NCBI RefSeq assembly: GCF_000002235.5
Contig: NW_022145554.1
Location: 1,891,501-1,955,500 of the forward strand
DNA from: Strongylocentrotus purpuratus
Lineage: Eukaryota; Echinodermata; Echinoidea; Camarodonta; Strongylocentrotidae
Direction of reading: 5' to 3'
DNA length: 64,000 nucleotides
The number at the start of each line of letters is the position of its first letter. Within the stretch, counting starts at the first letter, position 1. Shown in pieces: positions 49,029 to 60,059 of the stretch. The notes beneath the pieces were generated by a model. It saw nothing but the letters and a program-made list of their open reading frames with translations. It was not told where the DNA came from and did no database searches. The position numbers were made by a program, and so were the translations under genes.

Positions 49029-49790
49029 ACCACTGGCGTACTAATTCGAAGGGGGGCAGACTCCCCCTAAAGTGGTTCATTTTTAATTCGATTTCAGTGA
49101 TTTACAAATGTCGTAAAATGACATGATTTTTTAGTAAATTATACTGTTTTATGAGTTTGTTGGAAAATGACGAATTCCGAAAGTTACAGTCAGGCGAAAA
49201 ATATGCTTATTTTGAGGTCTGCAAGTCAAGGCTCGCGGAACATAAATTGGTGTGGAGTCTAGGGGCGGAGCCCCCGGAAGTTCAGGGGCAATGGGCATTC
49301 ATTACGTTCAGATGAGCATATTTTGATACCTTATTAATGACACGGGTAGGACACTAATTGGCGTGGGGTCCAGGGGCTGAGCCCCCGAGGAAACTCAGGG
49401 GCTATCGGGGCATTCATTACGTTCAGATGAGCATATTTTGATACCCCGGAAACTCAGGGATTTTTAGACATTTTATAACTGTCAGATAAGCATTCAGGGG
49501 CACGCCTTAGGGCCCTAGGTGGGGTCAAGAGGGTGAAGCCTCCGAAATTTCATTTAATTACGGTCAGTTGATCATATTTTAAGACTTCATTATTTTGTGA
49601 CACTGGCAGGTCACAATTTATTTTTCTTACTTCTCCCCACTTCTCTTGAATAAACTTTTTCAAAATAGATGGGGGACCCATGCCCCCGAGCCCCGCTGTG
49701 CCGCGAGCCTTTACATGTAGACCTCTAAATAAGCATACTTCTCGCCTGACAGTAACTTTGGGAATTCGTCATTTTCCAACAAACAGTAAC
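49029..49790. mobile_element. Repeat family R copy 1, with inverted arms and hairpin units
   Basis: Arms 49155-49241 and 49699-49784 are inverted copies of each other (GTTTGTTGGAAAATGACGAA and so on). Between them are units with AGGGGCTGAGCCCCCG hairpins and TTCAGATGAGCATATTTTGA. The same family recurs at 51200-51785 and 61020-61720. Non-coding. Confidence 0.65.
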
Positions 49791-50682
49791 TAGCAGTAAC
49801 TAGGCTTGTAGTCCGGTCAGCTCCGTTTGGTATCCTGAGGTTTTGAGAATTCCAGTGTCATGGACAAACGAAAATCTTGAAAATTTTCATTGGCTAAAAT
49901 TGTATAGTTTCTGGGTGCCTGGAGATGGTAGGTCCATAAGTTCTAATAAAAGCTTCGTTCACATATGCCTTCCGGTCACAAAACCTTATTATCTTATTTA
50001 GCTCAAAATCTTGGAAATCTAACTTCCTTACTTATTTGGAAAATAAATCGTGAAATATTGTATATTTACGAAAAGCTTGAATGTGGTATAACCTAAAGGG
50101 TAATTCCACTTCAAAATAATTCGCTTTCAATAGATGTAGAAAAACAAGAGGAGCAGAGCAGAAAAAATGAGTAAAATCGGATAACTAATAAGGAAGTTAT
50201 GATTTTTTTTTTTAATATGAAAAACTATGGAAGAATGGAAAGCACTACACAAATTGCCAATTTGGTTATCAGTTTGTGACGCCATTGCCTCACTATTTAT
50301 CAATTGCTTTATATATTTTTATCCCATTAATTTCCCTCTTTTGACTTGATTTCCCCATGCCTTTGCCCAGGTTATATGATTTGTATCGTTTTGCGGGCAT
50401 GACATTTCACAAGATTTTTTATAAACTTTGAAAAATTGAAACTATTTTCAGAATATTGTATATTCATAATTATTGACTTTTATATAAATAATTTTTCAGA
50501 ATTCACATTTTTCATGATTTAACTGAAAACAATTACTCTACATTAGATTATTATTGCATCCACACAAAAACATATTATTGTCAATATGACTTGGATGCTG
50601 GTGTTAGGAGATGAGATTCTCAGGGGGAAAGTGAGAAATGTATATTACCAATAGAAAGAAAACAATAAGAGGATAACGAGGC
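49791..50682. other. AT-rich sequence without recognised features
   Basis: No exon, element end or repeat unit recognised in this stretch. It runs up to the target duplication of the next hAT-like element. Confidence 0.5.
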
Positions 50683-51199
50683 AATGACGTCAGGAGCGGA
50701 TCCAGGGGGGTCGAGCGGTCCTTGCCCCCCCCCCCCCCCGCAGAGAGAGAGAGAGAGAGAGAGAAGGAAAAGAAGGGAAAGAGGAGAGAAAGGGAAAGAA
50801 AGAAGAGGAAGAAGAAAAGAAAAGGGGGGAGGAAGAGATCGGGGTTGAAAGGGCCTTGCCTCCCAGGCTGTTCCCCCTTCCCCCCCCCCCCCCAAAAAAA
50901 AGAGAGAGAGATAGAGAGAAGGAAGGAAAAGGGAAAGAGGAGAGCTAAAAGGGAACAAAAAAGAGGAAGAAGAAAATAAAAGGGTGAAAAGAAGGGAAGT
51001 TGCTGTTAATCCCGCCAACAGCGTGCGGAGCGGAATGGGGGCCGAAAGACCCTCGCCCCCCCGGTCAACCTATAAGAGAGAAAAGGAAGGGAAGGGAAAG
51101 GTAAAGAGGAGAGAAAGTGAAAGAGAAAAAAAAGAGAAAGAAGAAAGGTAGGGGAGATCAGTTGCGATTTTTTCCCGCCAACAAGGTGTAACGTAGGGG

Positions 51200-51785
51200 G
51201 GGGGGGGGGGGGGGCTCTGGTGTACTGATAGGGAGGCGGGGGCGGCTTTGGGGAAATAAAATTCAAACGTGGTTTATTTCTAATTCCATAACGGTGGTTT
51301 ACAAATAATGCTAAAATGACATAATTTTTCCGAGATTTGTCCTCATTTTTTAGTAAATTACCTATATTTTTGTATGCGTTTGTTGGAAAATGACAAATTC
51401 CTAAATTTACAGCCAGGCAAGAAATATGCTTCTTGAGGTGCCTACATGTCAGGGCGCGCGGAACGGCGGGGATCGGGAGCCTCGAACCCCCCCCCCCCAC
51501 ACACACACACACAATTAACAAAAAAGTATATTAAAGAGAAATAGAAAGAAAGAGAGCAAGAAAGAAATAATGGTTAACTGCCAGTGGCACAAAATAATGA
51601 GGTATCAAAATATGCTCATCTGACCGTGATTAAATGCCTATAAAACCCCTAAGCTTTCGGGGGCTTTGCCCCCTGGATTCCACCTAGGGCCCTAAGGCGG
51701 GCCCTTAGATGCTCATCTGACGGTGATTCATTGCCTTAAACCCCTGAGCTTCCGGGGCCGGGGTGGGGCAGTGGGGGCGGTCCTC
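51200..51785 (+). repeat. Repeat family R copy 2
   Basis: Contains GTTTGTTGGAAAATGACAAA, then CAGCCAGGCAAGAAATATGC and two units with ATGCTCATCTGAC and GGGGGCTTTGCCCCC or the related CTTCCGGGGC. It matches 49155-49241 and 61150-61260. Confidence 0.6.
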
Positions 51786-51944
51786 CCTTAAACGCTGGCC
51801 CCAAAAAACAAAAACAAAATAAGAGAGAGGAGAGCAAAGGAAGAGGACATAGGAAGAAAAAGGAGCAGACAAAGAAGATTTTCGAAGGATTAAAATCAGA
51901 TTCGAGAACGGTTCAACGAATCGTCTTCTTTCTATAATGATTTA

Positions 51945-52476
51945 AAGGTACTATGTCCCTTTTGCAGCCAACCTCAAATTCTGTAGAACTTTGCAGGAAT
52001 TATGAATATGTCATGTATGTCCTATCTGTGAAATTTAATGTTAGCAGTGTCCTCATATTCAAATTATGCAAGGAAACCTGTTTACTTGCTGGACTTCACT
52101 GTCAGACACTATTGAGTGACTGACTGGCTTTTTTCCTCTTTGGTAATAACATACATGAAAAGAGTTGTGAAGGGTACATGAGCATTTGTCTACATCAATA
52201 ACCCACTTCTTTAGATGGCCAAGATTAAACTGATTGAATGTTTGCGCAGCATAAAACGTATGACCATTCGGTACAATTGTCTGAAAATCAAGACTATTAC
52301 TTTTGGGCTCTATAGCCCTAAAGTCGATTTGACAACTAATAGTCGTTATTTTCCCACTTAAAGACATTTTCAAGCCCCACCTTATTTAGGGAAGTTCTAA
52401 ATTAGTATTATCTTTCAAATGCAATTGGAATTTAACTTTTTCATTTTTTTGGCCTGCAAATGGGACATAGTACCTT
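51945..52476. mobile_element. Nested TA-target MITE, 532 bp
   Basis: Inverted ends AAGGTACTATGTCCC and the inverse, with TA on both sides (51943-51944, 52477-52478). It interrupts one unit of a tandem repeat; the neighbouring unit at about 52560-52615 shows the uninterrupted site (TCTAATAATTTATTG). So both ends and a filled/empty comparison are available inside the window. Mariner-like by target site; non-coding. Confidence 0.85.
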
Positions 52477-52944
52477 TAATAAAATGTAAAAGCTTCCGCG
52501 CTTCGCGCAGGAGGAGGGGGGGGGGGCTGAATTTAGACGAGGATTAAGAGACGAGAACGGTACAACGAATCGTCTTCTATCTCTAATAATTTATTGAAAC
52601 GTAAAAGCTTCCGCGCTTCATGGAGGAGGGAGGGGGAAGCTCGCCCGTCCCTGTACCCACCCCCCATTACGTCACCATGCTGGTCACCATTACGTACCAA
52701 TATTTGGGTCGCATGATTTCAAATTTGGGCCCCCCCCTAAGAAATCCTGGATCCGCGCCTGAATGACGTCACAGACTCATGAGTGAGTTGCCAATTTGTC
52801 TTGTGATTTTAAAAGTTTTTCATGTCATTAAAAATCCAAACCTTTGAGGTTGAGGGTCGCTTTTCATAAACAATTAAATTAAAATTAAATTAGAAATAAA
52901 CAAAATGATAATAAGAAAGCGAAATAATGAATAGGGAACGTCCC

Positions 52945-53145
52945 ACGGCTGTGGCGTAGGCGCAAGGGGGGGGGGGGAAGGGGGGGTCGCCATATGGCCT
53001 CGATTATTTGTAGAAAACATTTATTGAAAACGTACAATTCTGAACAAATAAAGAAAAAAGTCGTGCCCCAATAAAGTACGCGACCCATCATCCTGCCCCT
53101 GCCCCCCCCCAAAAAAAAAATCATTACGACCACGCTACGCCATTC
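52945..53145. mobile_element. Possible small TIR element with G-run/C-run edges
   Basis: TGGCGTAGGCG near the left and ACGCTACGCCA near the right are partly inverted and face a G-run and a C-run respectively. No target duplication found, so this is tentative. Confidence 0.35.
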
Positions 53146-53478
53146 GGTCTACCCTCCCCGCAGTATTCCCTTGGTACGGTACGAGTAAACAGCGGGGGCT
53201 AGGGTACGTCGCCGCCCCCAGAAATAAAAAAAAAACACAAAGAAAATGCAATAAATTATCAATAATTCATTGCATTTGGCCCCGACCCCTAACATAACAA
53301 AATTCTCTATGTGGGCATGCCTTGAACCATAATGCATGGTCCTACAGAGTTCCTATTAACTAACATCTACATTATTATAAGAGCAGTTTCATTATCAAAT
53401 CGAATAAACACTTACATACAGATAATGTTATATATGTTTTGTTCTTATACACATCATATTTATACCTAATATGGTGAT

Positions 53479-54898
53479 CAGGGGCGTCGCTAGACCTTTT
53501 TCAGTGGGGGGGGGGGGGGGTGTAGAGGCCAACGATTACCGACAAAACTAGCCACCAATTACCGACAAAATTAAATTTCCAATATCTACAAATTTAACCC
53601 TATAAACCCGGGGCCGAAGGCTAAATTGTTTTTCCTATGGACTATCTATTGTACTTGCATATGCGCAAATGGTCATTTTCCACGACGACACAAATATACG
53701 AATTATTTCGTCAACTTAGTCAGCATTCATAGCTATCACGGAGCTAGGATCTTATTTTAGGGAGGGGCGGAAGCTTAGACGTTTCCTTAAATTATTAGGA
53801 AAAGAAAACTATTTATTGTACCGCTCTCGATTGTTAATCCTTGTCTGAATTCAGTTTCTTCCCCTACCGCGCAAAGCGCGGAAGCTTTGACGTTTCATTA
53901 AATGATGAGAAAAAGCAGACGATTCGGTGTACTGTTCTCGACTCTTAATCCTTATCTGAATTCAGTTCTCCCCCTCCCGCGCGAAGTTCTGAAGATTTGA
54001 CGTTTCATTTAATTATTAGAGAAAGAAGACGATTCGTTGTACCGTTTTCGACTCTTATTAAGCCCTATTCATCTGAATTCAGTTTTCCCCTCTCGCGCGA
54101 AGCGCGGAAGCTTTGACGATTCCTTAAATTATTAGAGAAAAAAGACGATTCGTTGTACCGTTCTCGACTCGTCTAAATGAAGTTTTCCCCTTCCGCGCGA
54201 AGGGCGGAATTTTTCGGCGTTTCATCACAGTATAGAGAAAGGAAGACGATTCGTCGTACCGTTGTTGACTCTTAAACCTTGTTTGAATTCAGTTTCCCCG
54301 AAAATTTCAAACCTCTGATTTCTTTAGCTGATATTATAGGAAAGTGAAAATACAAGTATAGTAGTACATATCTCACCGACTTCAAACTTCTGCATTGATA
54401 TAGTACACGAGGATCGAGCAAAAATACCGACACAGCTGACCTGACACAGCAACATATTTACCCGTGTCTTTCTTACTCCCTCGACAAGACGACTCCACCC
54501 AACAACCCCCTTCTCTTTACTCCCACTCCTCCTCTCTCAGGCTCTTACCTCCCCTCTTTCTCCTCTCTTTCATCCCCCGTTTGTTTTCTTTCCCTTTTAC
54601 TCTTTTTTCTTCTTTTTTTCCTTTTCTTTCTTTTCTTTTCTTTCCTCTCCTCCCTCTTTTTCTCTTTTCTCTTTCTTTCTTTCTTCTCTTTTCTTTCCTT
54701 TATTTTTCTTTCTTTCCTTTCTTTTCCTTTCTTTCTTTTCTTTTCTTTTTTTCTTTCTTTTCTTTCCCTATCCCTCTGTTTTTCCCCTCCCCCTTTTCTC
54801 TTTTTTCCCGACGGCAGCGCAATTTTTCCGACAATATCCTGACAGGTGGGGGGGGGGGGGGATGTCGCACCCCCACCCCCCCCTTGGAGACGGCCCTG
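53479..54898. mobile_element. Non-autonomous hAT-like element, 1420 bp
   Basis: Left end CAGGGGCGTCGCTAG, right end GGAGACGGCCCTG, flanked by a perfect 8-bp duplication ATGGTGAT (53471-53478, 54899-54906). It holds a G-run at each side, a 110-bp tandem repeat (53765-54305) and a long TTTCTT-rich pyrimidine tract (about 54560-54800). No transposase. Confidence 0.9.
53765..54305. repeat. Tandem repeat, about 110 bp x 5
   Basis: Units start at about GCGGAAGCTTTGACGTTTC and include GACGATTCGTTGTACCG, TCTCGACTCTTAA and TGAATTCAGTTTTCCCC. Starts are near 53768, 53878, 53990, 54107 and 54206. Two inverted units of the same repeat occur at about 51880-52640 inside the neighbouring hAT-like element, one of them split by a MITE. 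Confidence 0.8.
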
Positions 54899-56218
54899 AT
54901 GGTGATTCGTTATACCCTAACTTTAAATTAGACCTTCATTGTACCTAGGCAATCTCATCTAAACGCGCTAATCTATTATCCTCTCAGATTTAGAAATAAT
55001 AATACTAACATAGAAATATGTTGTATTCCTCCAGCACACAACACATACATAATCTCAGGTGTAAATATCGTTTTAGGAAAACGAACTTATCAATCAATAC
55101 TGCAATCTGCATGTGATTCACCTATAATTATTGCACTATTATTATGCTTCGACTACCCATATGACATATAACATAGAAATATAAAGGAATAATCATAAAC
55201 TATATACAATTAAGACAAGAAATATAGACTAAAGAATATTAAATTGATTGTCTCTAAGAAATGTGATAACTTCCACTTATGCAATATACAGCAATACATG
55301 TTGTATTATAAGCCAATCAACATCCAAACATCAACCCTTAAATATAATTAGGCCTATGGGATAAATATGAGCAGGTTTATTCGATTGAAAACTACCAAAT
55401 AATAATGGTCAGACAATCCCTTGTGCCAAGTAAATGCAAACTCTTCACAGTGTTTCCAACTTCTAATCTGATAAGCAAACATGCCTCCTATCACTAATCC
55501 CCCTGTCCTAGCCCAATGGAGAGTGTTGCTCAACAACACAACATTAACGAGAATATTGGGGGAGAAAGGGAGAGAAAGAGAGAGTGTGTGGGTTCCCCTA
55601 CCACGAGTGAGGTTGACCTCTGTACAGAGTGACCCAAGAGAGATAAAGGAGAGATGGAAGAGGGGGAGAGATCTTGTTCCAACACTATGTATCTACACTG
55701 GATCATACACATTATCACAATGGCACTGTTGCATAGTATATCACCTAATTTGCTATTAAAGTAGGTTCTGAATGATAGACTGTAAATCTGGAAACTACCA
55801 TTCATGATATTAGACTTACCTTTTCTTTATCAACCCTAGACTAGCTTTATAGTATTTAGAAACTCCAATACTAGGTGGAGGATAAACGTTAATCATATAG
55901 CAGTTCGGTACCTCGTTTATAATTTGACATACTATTCTTTGCATATCAGAAGGTTCCAACCTCATTGGAAGTACTCTTACAATTTATACTTCTTTTCTGA
56001 CATAGAAATCAAAGTCAATACTTTTAAGAACGGTAAGAGTACCACGTGCGTCGATCACCACGTGCAAGGCACATTTTTGCTTGTCTGCGCTGCATGCACT
56101 CACCGTACACACACACACATTAAACTCCATATTAAACAAGATATCTGATTGGTCAATCGATTCCAGACGCATGCGCAGTAAACAGCATCCGTCTGGAAAA
56201 AGGCACACGTGTGCTAAT

Positions 56219-56352
56219 AAAGTAACAGGCGTGTGCTATCGCACCTTGCACGCGCCTGCTAAATAACAGGCGGTGATTGGTCAATTTAGCAGACGTGTGC
56301 CGCGTTCCATACGTCTGGGGCACGTGAATAAAGTCACCAACGGCTTTCCATA
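56219..56352 (+). repeat. 134-bp GC-rich block, inverted copy B (upstream of serpin)
   Basis: Exact inverse of 47852-47985. On the plus strand, towards the serpin gene, it reads AAAGTAACAGGCGTGTGC and ends ACGGCTTTCCATA. It lies about 740 bp upstream of the serpin ATG-bearing exon. It is not part of the sequence shared with the second serpin copy, whose similarity starts only near 56430/62717. Confidence 0.85.
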
Positions 56353-56649
56353 ATGCTCAGACCATAAACGTACATTATGCTCAGACGGCTCTCGCTTGCT
56401 AGTTCTCCATAGCTGGTAACTTCTTGCTTTGACTACACTGTCTACACACGTTGCACTTTAAAGCGGAATTGTGCTGTTGTATGTGGGTAAATATACGAAT
56501 ATTATGTTCACTTATAATAATATACTGTTAAGATAAAGGGAGAGCATCATCGAGAATGTTTGTGATTACAAAATATCACATGATTCAGAGAGGGTGATAC
56601 AAATTAAGTGATAATGGCTGCCGCATCAAAAGCTAGGTGTAATGTTTGC

Positions 56650-56730
56650 AAAGCTCTTTGGAAGCGCTTGGAGACTTTATATCATAATGTGTTATGCGCT
56701 ATAGAACGGGCTATCATTATCATTATATGA
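56650..56730 (+). mobile_element. CR1/L2-type 3' tail in serpin upstream region
   Basis: TTTGGAAGCGCTTGGAGACTT, then ATGCGCTATAGAACGGGC and a TCATTATCATT tail. The same tail is at about 62921-63005 before the second serpin copy, so it was inserted before the duplication. Confidence 0.5.
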
Positions 56731-57093
56731 CAACTGTTTGATCTTGTCAGTTTTAGGATGAAATTTTGAGCACGCAACAAATGACGCAAGTACTAGGATT
56801 TTACACATATACTATAATATCATGTATTTATGCTTGGGAGCAATTAGCCTGGATAACGTTTTTATCTTATTTGACTTCTTGGTTCTGTTAATGACGTAAT
56901 CGTCTTTTATCCAAAAGATCATGGGTTGAAACCAAATCGATGATACGATTATAATGCCCTTTTGGAAATGCATGATTCCTCAATTTCACACTTTTGGGAT
57001 TTGAAAAACAGGTTCCCCTGGACGATTGCACGTTACCAATCAACAAACCGTGCTTTCTCTGTAATTATCCACAGGTCAGAATATATCAAAGAC

Positions 57094-58299
57094 ATGGCAT
57101 TCTCTAAGCAGCAAGATACGTCTGGGCAACTGGTCCAGCTTTCAAGTGCGAACATCGGATTCGCCCTGGATCTTTATCAAACTCTTCAAGATGAACGGAG
57201 AGGTACAAATCTGTTCTTCTCCCCTCTCAGCATATCGACCGCCCTGGCTATGACACAGCCAGGAGCCCGAGGTGATACAGCAACTCAAATCGCTGATGTC
57301 TTCCGTTTCAATCAGATAGACCAAGATCAACTTCATGGAACATTCAAAGAGCTAAACAACTTGCTTTACCAAACAAATTACGATTCTCAAATTCATTGCG
57401 CCTACAGGCTATATGGCAAATCTGGCTACAACTTCGTTCAGCCATTTCTTGAAGGAACTGCTTCCTATTATGGAGCAGCCATAGAGGTGGTAAATAACTT
57501 TGCAGCTCCAATTGCCACTCAATCAATCAATGACTGGGTTTCAAAGCAGACCGGAGATAAAATCAAAAACCTGATTGCTCCTGGAATCCTAAATGAACTC
57601 ACACGCCTTGTCCTGGTGAATGCCATTTATTTCAAGGCGAACTGGAAAGCAACATTTTGTGCCCACAATACTAAAAAGGATAAATTCAAGGTTTTCGATA
57701 TGAGAAAGAAGGTTTTCAAGAGGAAGAACGTTCCGGTGAGTCTAATGAGTCTAAAGAGTAGATTTGATTTGGCTGTTGACAAAACCAATGACTGTCTTGT
57801 GCTAGAGATGCCTTATCAGGGCAACAATCTGAGTCTCTTGATTGCTCTTCCCACCAAAGATGATGGCCTTGGTCAACTTGAGACGAAGCTCTCTGTGGAC
57901 GTCCTGCAATCCTGGGACGCAGGGCTCGAATGGAGAGAAGTGGACGTACTATTACCAAAGTTCAAACTAGAAGCAACATTCCAACTGAAGGAGGTTTTGC
58001 AACGAATGGGAATGCCCGACGCTTTTGATGAGGATAGGGCTAACTTCGAAGGCATCTCAGGAGATAGAGAGTTTCACATCTCTGCCGTCATCCACAAGAC
58101 CTTTGTTGATATCAATGAGGAAGGGAGTGAGGCAGCTGCTGCAACGGCTTTTGGGATGAATGCGATGATGTCATTCTCTCCACCAGGAGAACGTGAGAAG
58201 CCGATCCTGTTTCGAGCAGACCACCCATTTCTCTTCATGATTCGTCACCGGCCGACGAAATCGGTCCTTTTCATGGGACGAATGATGGATCCCTCATAG
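57094..58299 (+). CDS. Serpin, clade B-like (leukocyte elastase inhibitor-like), 401 aa, coding part in one exon
   Basis: I start at ATG 57094. The frame is open upstream, but a splice acceptor (TTTCTCTGTAATTATCCACAG) ends at about 57074, so an untranslated first exon is likely. Serpin core landmarks: FFSPLSISTALAMTQPGARG (about 38-57), NDWVSKQTGDKIKNL, LVLVNAIYFKANWK and, near the C-terminus, FRADHPFLFMIRH. The reactive-centre hinge EEGSEAAAAT begins at about residue 342 and fits an inhibitory serpin. By loop length P1 is predicted at Met358 (NAM-MSF), which would suit elastase- or chymotrypsin-like proteases; this is inference. No signal peptide, so probably intracellular. A 6-codon insertion (KKVFKR region) is missing from the second copy. 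The 3' UTR shows no clear AATAAA nearby. Confidence 0.93.
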   Translation: MAFSKQQDTSGQLVQLSSANIGFALDLYQTLQDERRGTNLFFSPLSISTALAMTQPGARGDTATQIADVFRFNQIDQDQLHGTFKELNNLLYQTNYDSQIHCAYRLYGKSGYNFVQPFLEGTASYYGAAIEVVNNFAAPIATQSINDWVSKQTGDKIKNLIAPGILNELTRLVLVNAIYFKANWKATFCAHNTKKDKFKVFDMRKKVFKRKNVPVSLMSLKSRFDLAVDKTNDCLVLEMPYQGNNLSLLIALPTKDDGLGQLETKLSVDVLQSWDAGLEWREVDVLLPKFKLEATFQLKEVLQRMGMPDAFDEDRANFEGISGDREFHISAVIHKTFVDINEEGSEAAAATAFGMNAMMSFSPPGEREKPILFRADHPFLFMIRHRPTKSVLFMGRMMDPS

Positions 58300-59770
58300 A
58301 TTTCGACCCCCATGTCCACGCTATAAAAATAATTACATTTTCTGTTTTGGCAGTTTAATCGAATTAACAAAATCAAAGACTTTTCGTTCATTACGATGTT
58401 TTCTGAGCCACGCAAATAGCTTAGTGTTGATTAATTCCTTTGTTTATTCTATAGTGTGCATGCAATCAACTCTATAAGCTTGTAAATATAATCTATTACT
58501 TTGGAGAGATAAACTGTTTATTAATCAGGCCATGACGTCATAATATAAATGTTTCTTACCGTTTGATACCCAATGTCTCTTTTTCTTCAGACGAGAATCA
58601 AGTAATAGTTGATGGGTAGAGGTCACTGCTATCGTATGCCGATTACCACAGACTGGTTATATTGGTTTTAATTATTGCTATACAACACACTAAACATAGA
58701 ACCCAACATTTGAAGTTATTTAACAGTATTAACAAGGGCAAATGCATAGGATAAAAAAATATGCGAGTGTTTGAAGAACAAAAAAAAACTACAACAATGT
58801 ATTGTAATTTAACAAGGGTTACATAAAAACGCATAGCAAACTATATTCTTGACATATTATTATTTTGGGTATAAAGATTATTCATATACGGTACTCCCTT
58901 TTTTACACATTAGCCAGCCCATGGAATTTTTATTGGAAGAATGCGTCATAAAAAATAAAAAAGTAGGTACCTGACTAAAATTCAAAAGTAAATATCTGAA
59001 AATCCCAATTACATATTAAGTAGCTTTATTGCTTATTTACAGAATGTATTATGTGTGTAAATATTTGAACGGTATGATCATATAACCTTGTGCCCACTGA
59101 CAAAAATTGAATCAAATTCTATATATATATATCTTGAATATAAAATGGAAAATGAAAAACTCAGCGTGTACGTGTAGATATATAGGCCTATATACAGAAA
59201 ACAAACGATGTTCGTATGTTCATAATGCTTCATAATGCTTCATATAGGCTATGTTCATTTTTTTAGTTTATGTGTTTGAATCGTCAAAATGTACCTGCGA
59301 GTCTTCAGAATTCTGTCCTATAGGCTTTTACGAATCAATCGGGTCACGGCGCCTTGAATCGGGAAACACATCCCATGAGGACCACAGTTGCCCCTGATTC
59401 AACATACTTGAAGACACCCACCGTACAAAAGATTGTGGCAATTTACAGCCAGCACGCCGCCCCGCGATTCCGTTGTTTAGCAATAGCCTTGTACTGAATG
59501 AAATCGAATCAACTGAATTCAATTAATATCCGGTGGCTCTACTGGTGAATATTTGAAAGATACTTTAATGTAATGTCATTGTTTATCTTGAATCTAATAA
59601 AATATAGTTTTAAAATGGAAATTTTTCTCTACAAAATGTCTGTCTATATCTTCCCCTTTCGAAACCTATACACCATCATGAACATCGTCTCTGGCATTCT
59701 TTCTTTTTTCTTTTATATATTTCACCGGGTTTTGTTTCCTGTGTTTTCTTTTTCTCTTCATTTTCCCTCC
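58300..59770. other. Serpin 3' flank, no further gene recognised
   Basis: AT-rich sequence. A diverged GC-richer stretch at about 59340-59480 shows no recognisable protein or element ends. Confidence 0.5.
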
Positions 59771-59772
59771 AC

Positions 59773-59972
59773 AAATGTCTTTTTTCTCCAGTGACCCACT
59801 CCGTCTTACATACAATACCACACGGAAACTAGCTGAAGATCGGACTTTCACTATAACTGCATCTAAATATTGGAATAGACTACCCTTAACCTTAATTCTC
59901 AGGCAATCACCATCTGTCCCTTCATTCAAAAAGGGACTTAAAACATTTCTTTTTTGTAATCTCGATTTTTAG
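59773..59972 (+). mobile_element. LINE ORF2 C-terminal fragment
   Basis: The translation LAEDRTFTITASKYWNRLPL, then PSFKKGLKTFLF is the conserved C-terminal tail seen after the reverse transcriptase in CR1/L2/Rex-like LINEs (compare [16 protein letters not shown] and [10 protein letters not shown] in the intact LINE at 39750-42659). It is only the 3' end of a truncated, different LINE. Confidence 0.75.
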
Positions 59973-60059
59973 GATTCTGTAAGTTTACATTTTCATTTTC
60001 TGTAGAATTCTTCTTGTTGTAAGCACTGTACGGGCACTTCTTACTCCTAAAACAAGAGG

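Larger units (their letters stand above)
50691..52761. mobile_element. Non-autonomous hAT-like element, 2071 bp, composite
   Basis: Termini CAGGAGCGGATCCAGG and the inverse CCTGGATCCGCGCCTG are flanked by a perfect 8-bp duplication AATGACGT (50683-50690, 52762-52769), the hAT signature. The interior carries purine satellite units, family R sequence (51200-51785), a 100-bp-class tandem repeat with AAGCTTCCGCGCTTC, and a nested TA-type MITE (51945-52476). No transposase sequence. Confidence 0.9.
46884..57093. other. Divergent intergenic region packed with nested repeats
   Basis: No host exon recognised between the FMO start and the serpin start. Long open frames here (for example 47116-48018 and 54464-54931) are translations of purine/pyrimidine tracts. 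The sub-parts are listed separately. 54907-56218 is AT-rich with a GA-rich stretch near 55560-55590 and otherwise shows nothing I can name. Confidence 0.6.

Noticed and set aside
48102-49080. Several overlapping proline-rich frames on both strands
   Set aside because: They come from the purine satellite and follow its 160-bp period.
54464-54931. 155-codon open frame rich in Phe, Leu and Ser
   Set aside because: It is a translation of the TTTCTT pyrimidine tract inside an hAT-like element.
56962-57093. Upstream in-frame extension of the serpin
   Set aside because: The frame start is TTG, and a strong splice acceptor ends about 20 bp before ATG 57094, so this is probably intron and 5' UTR.
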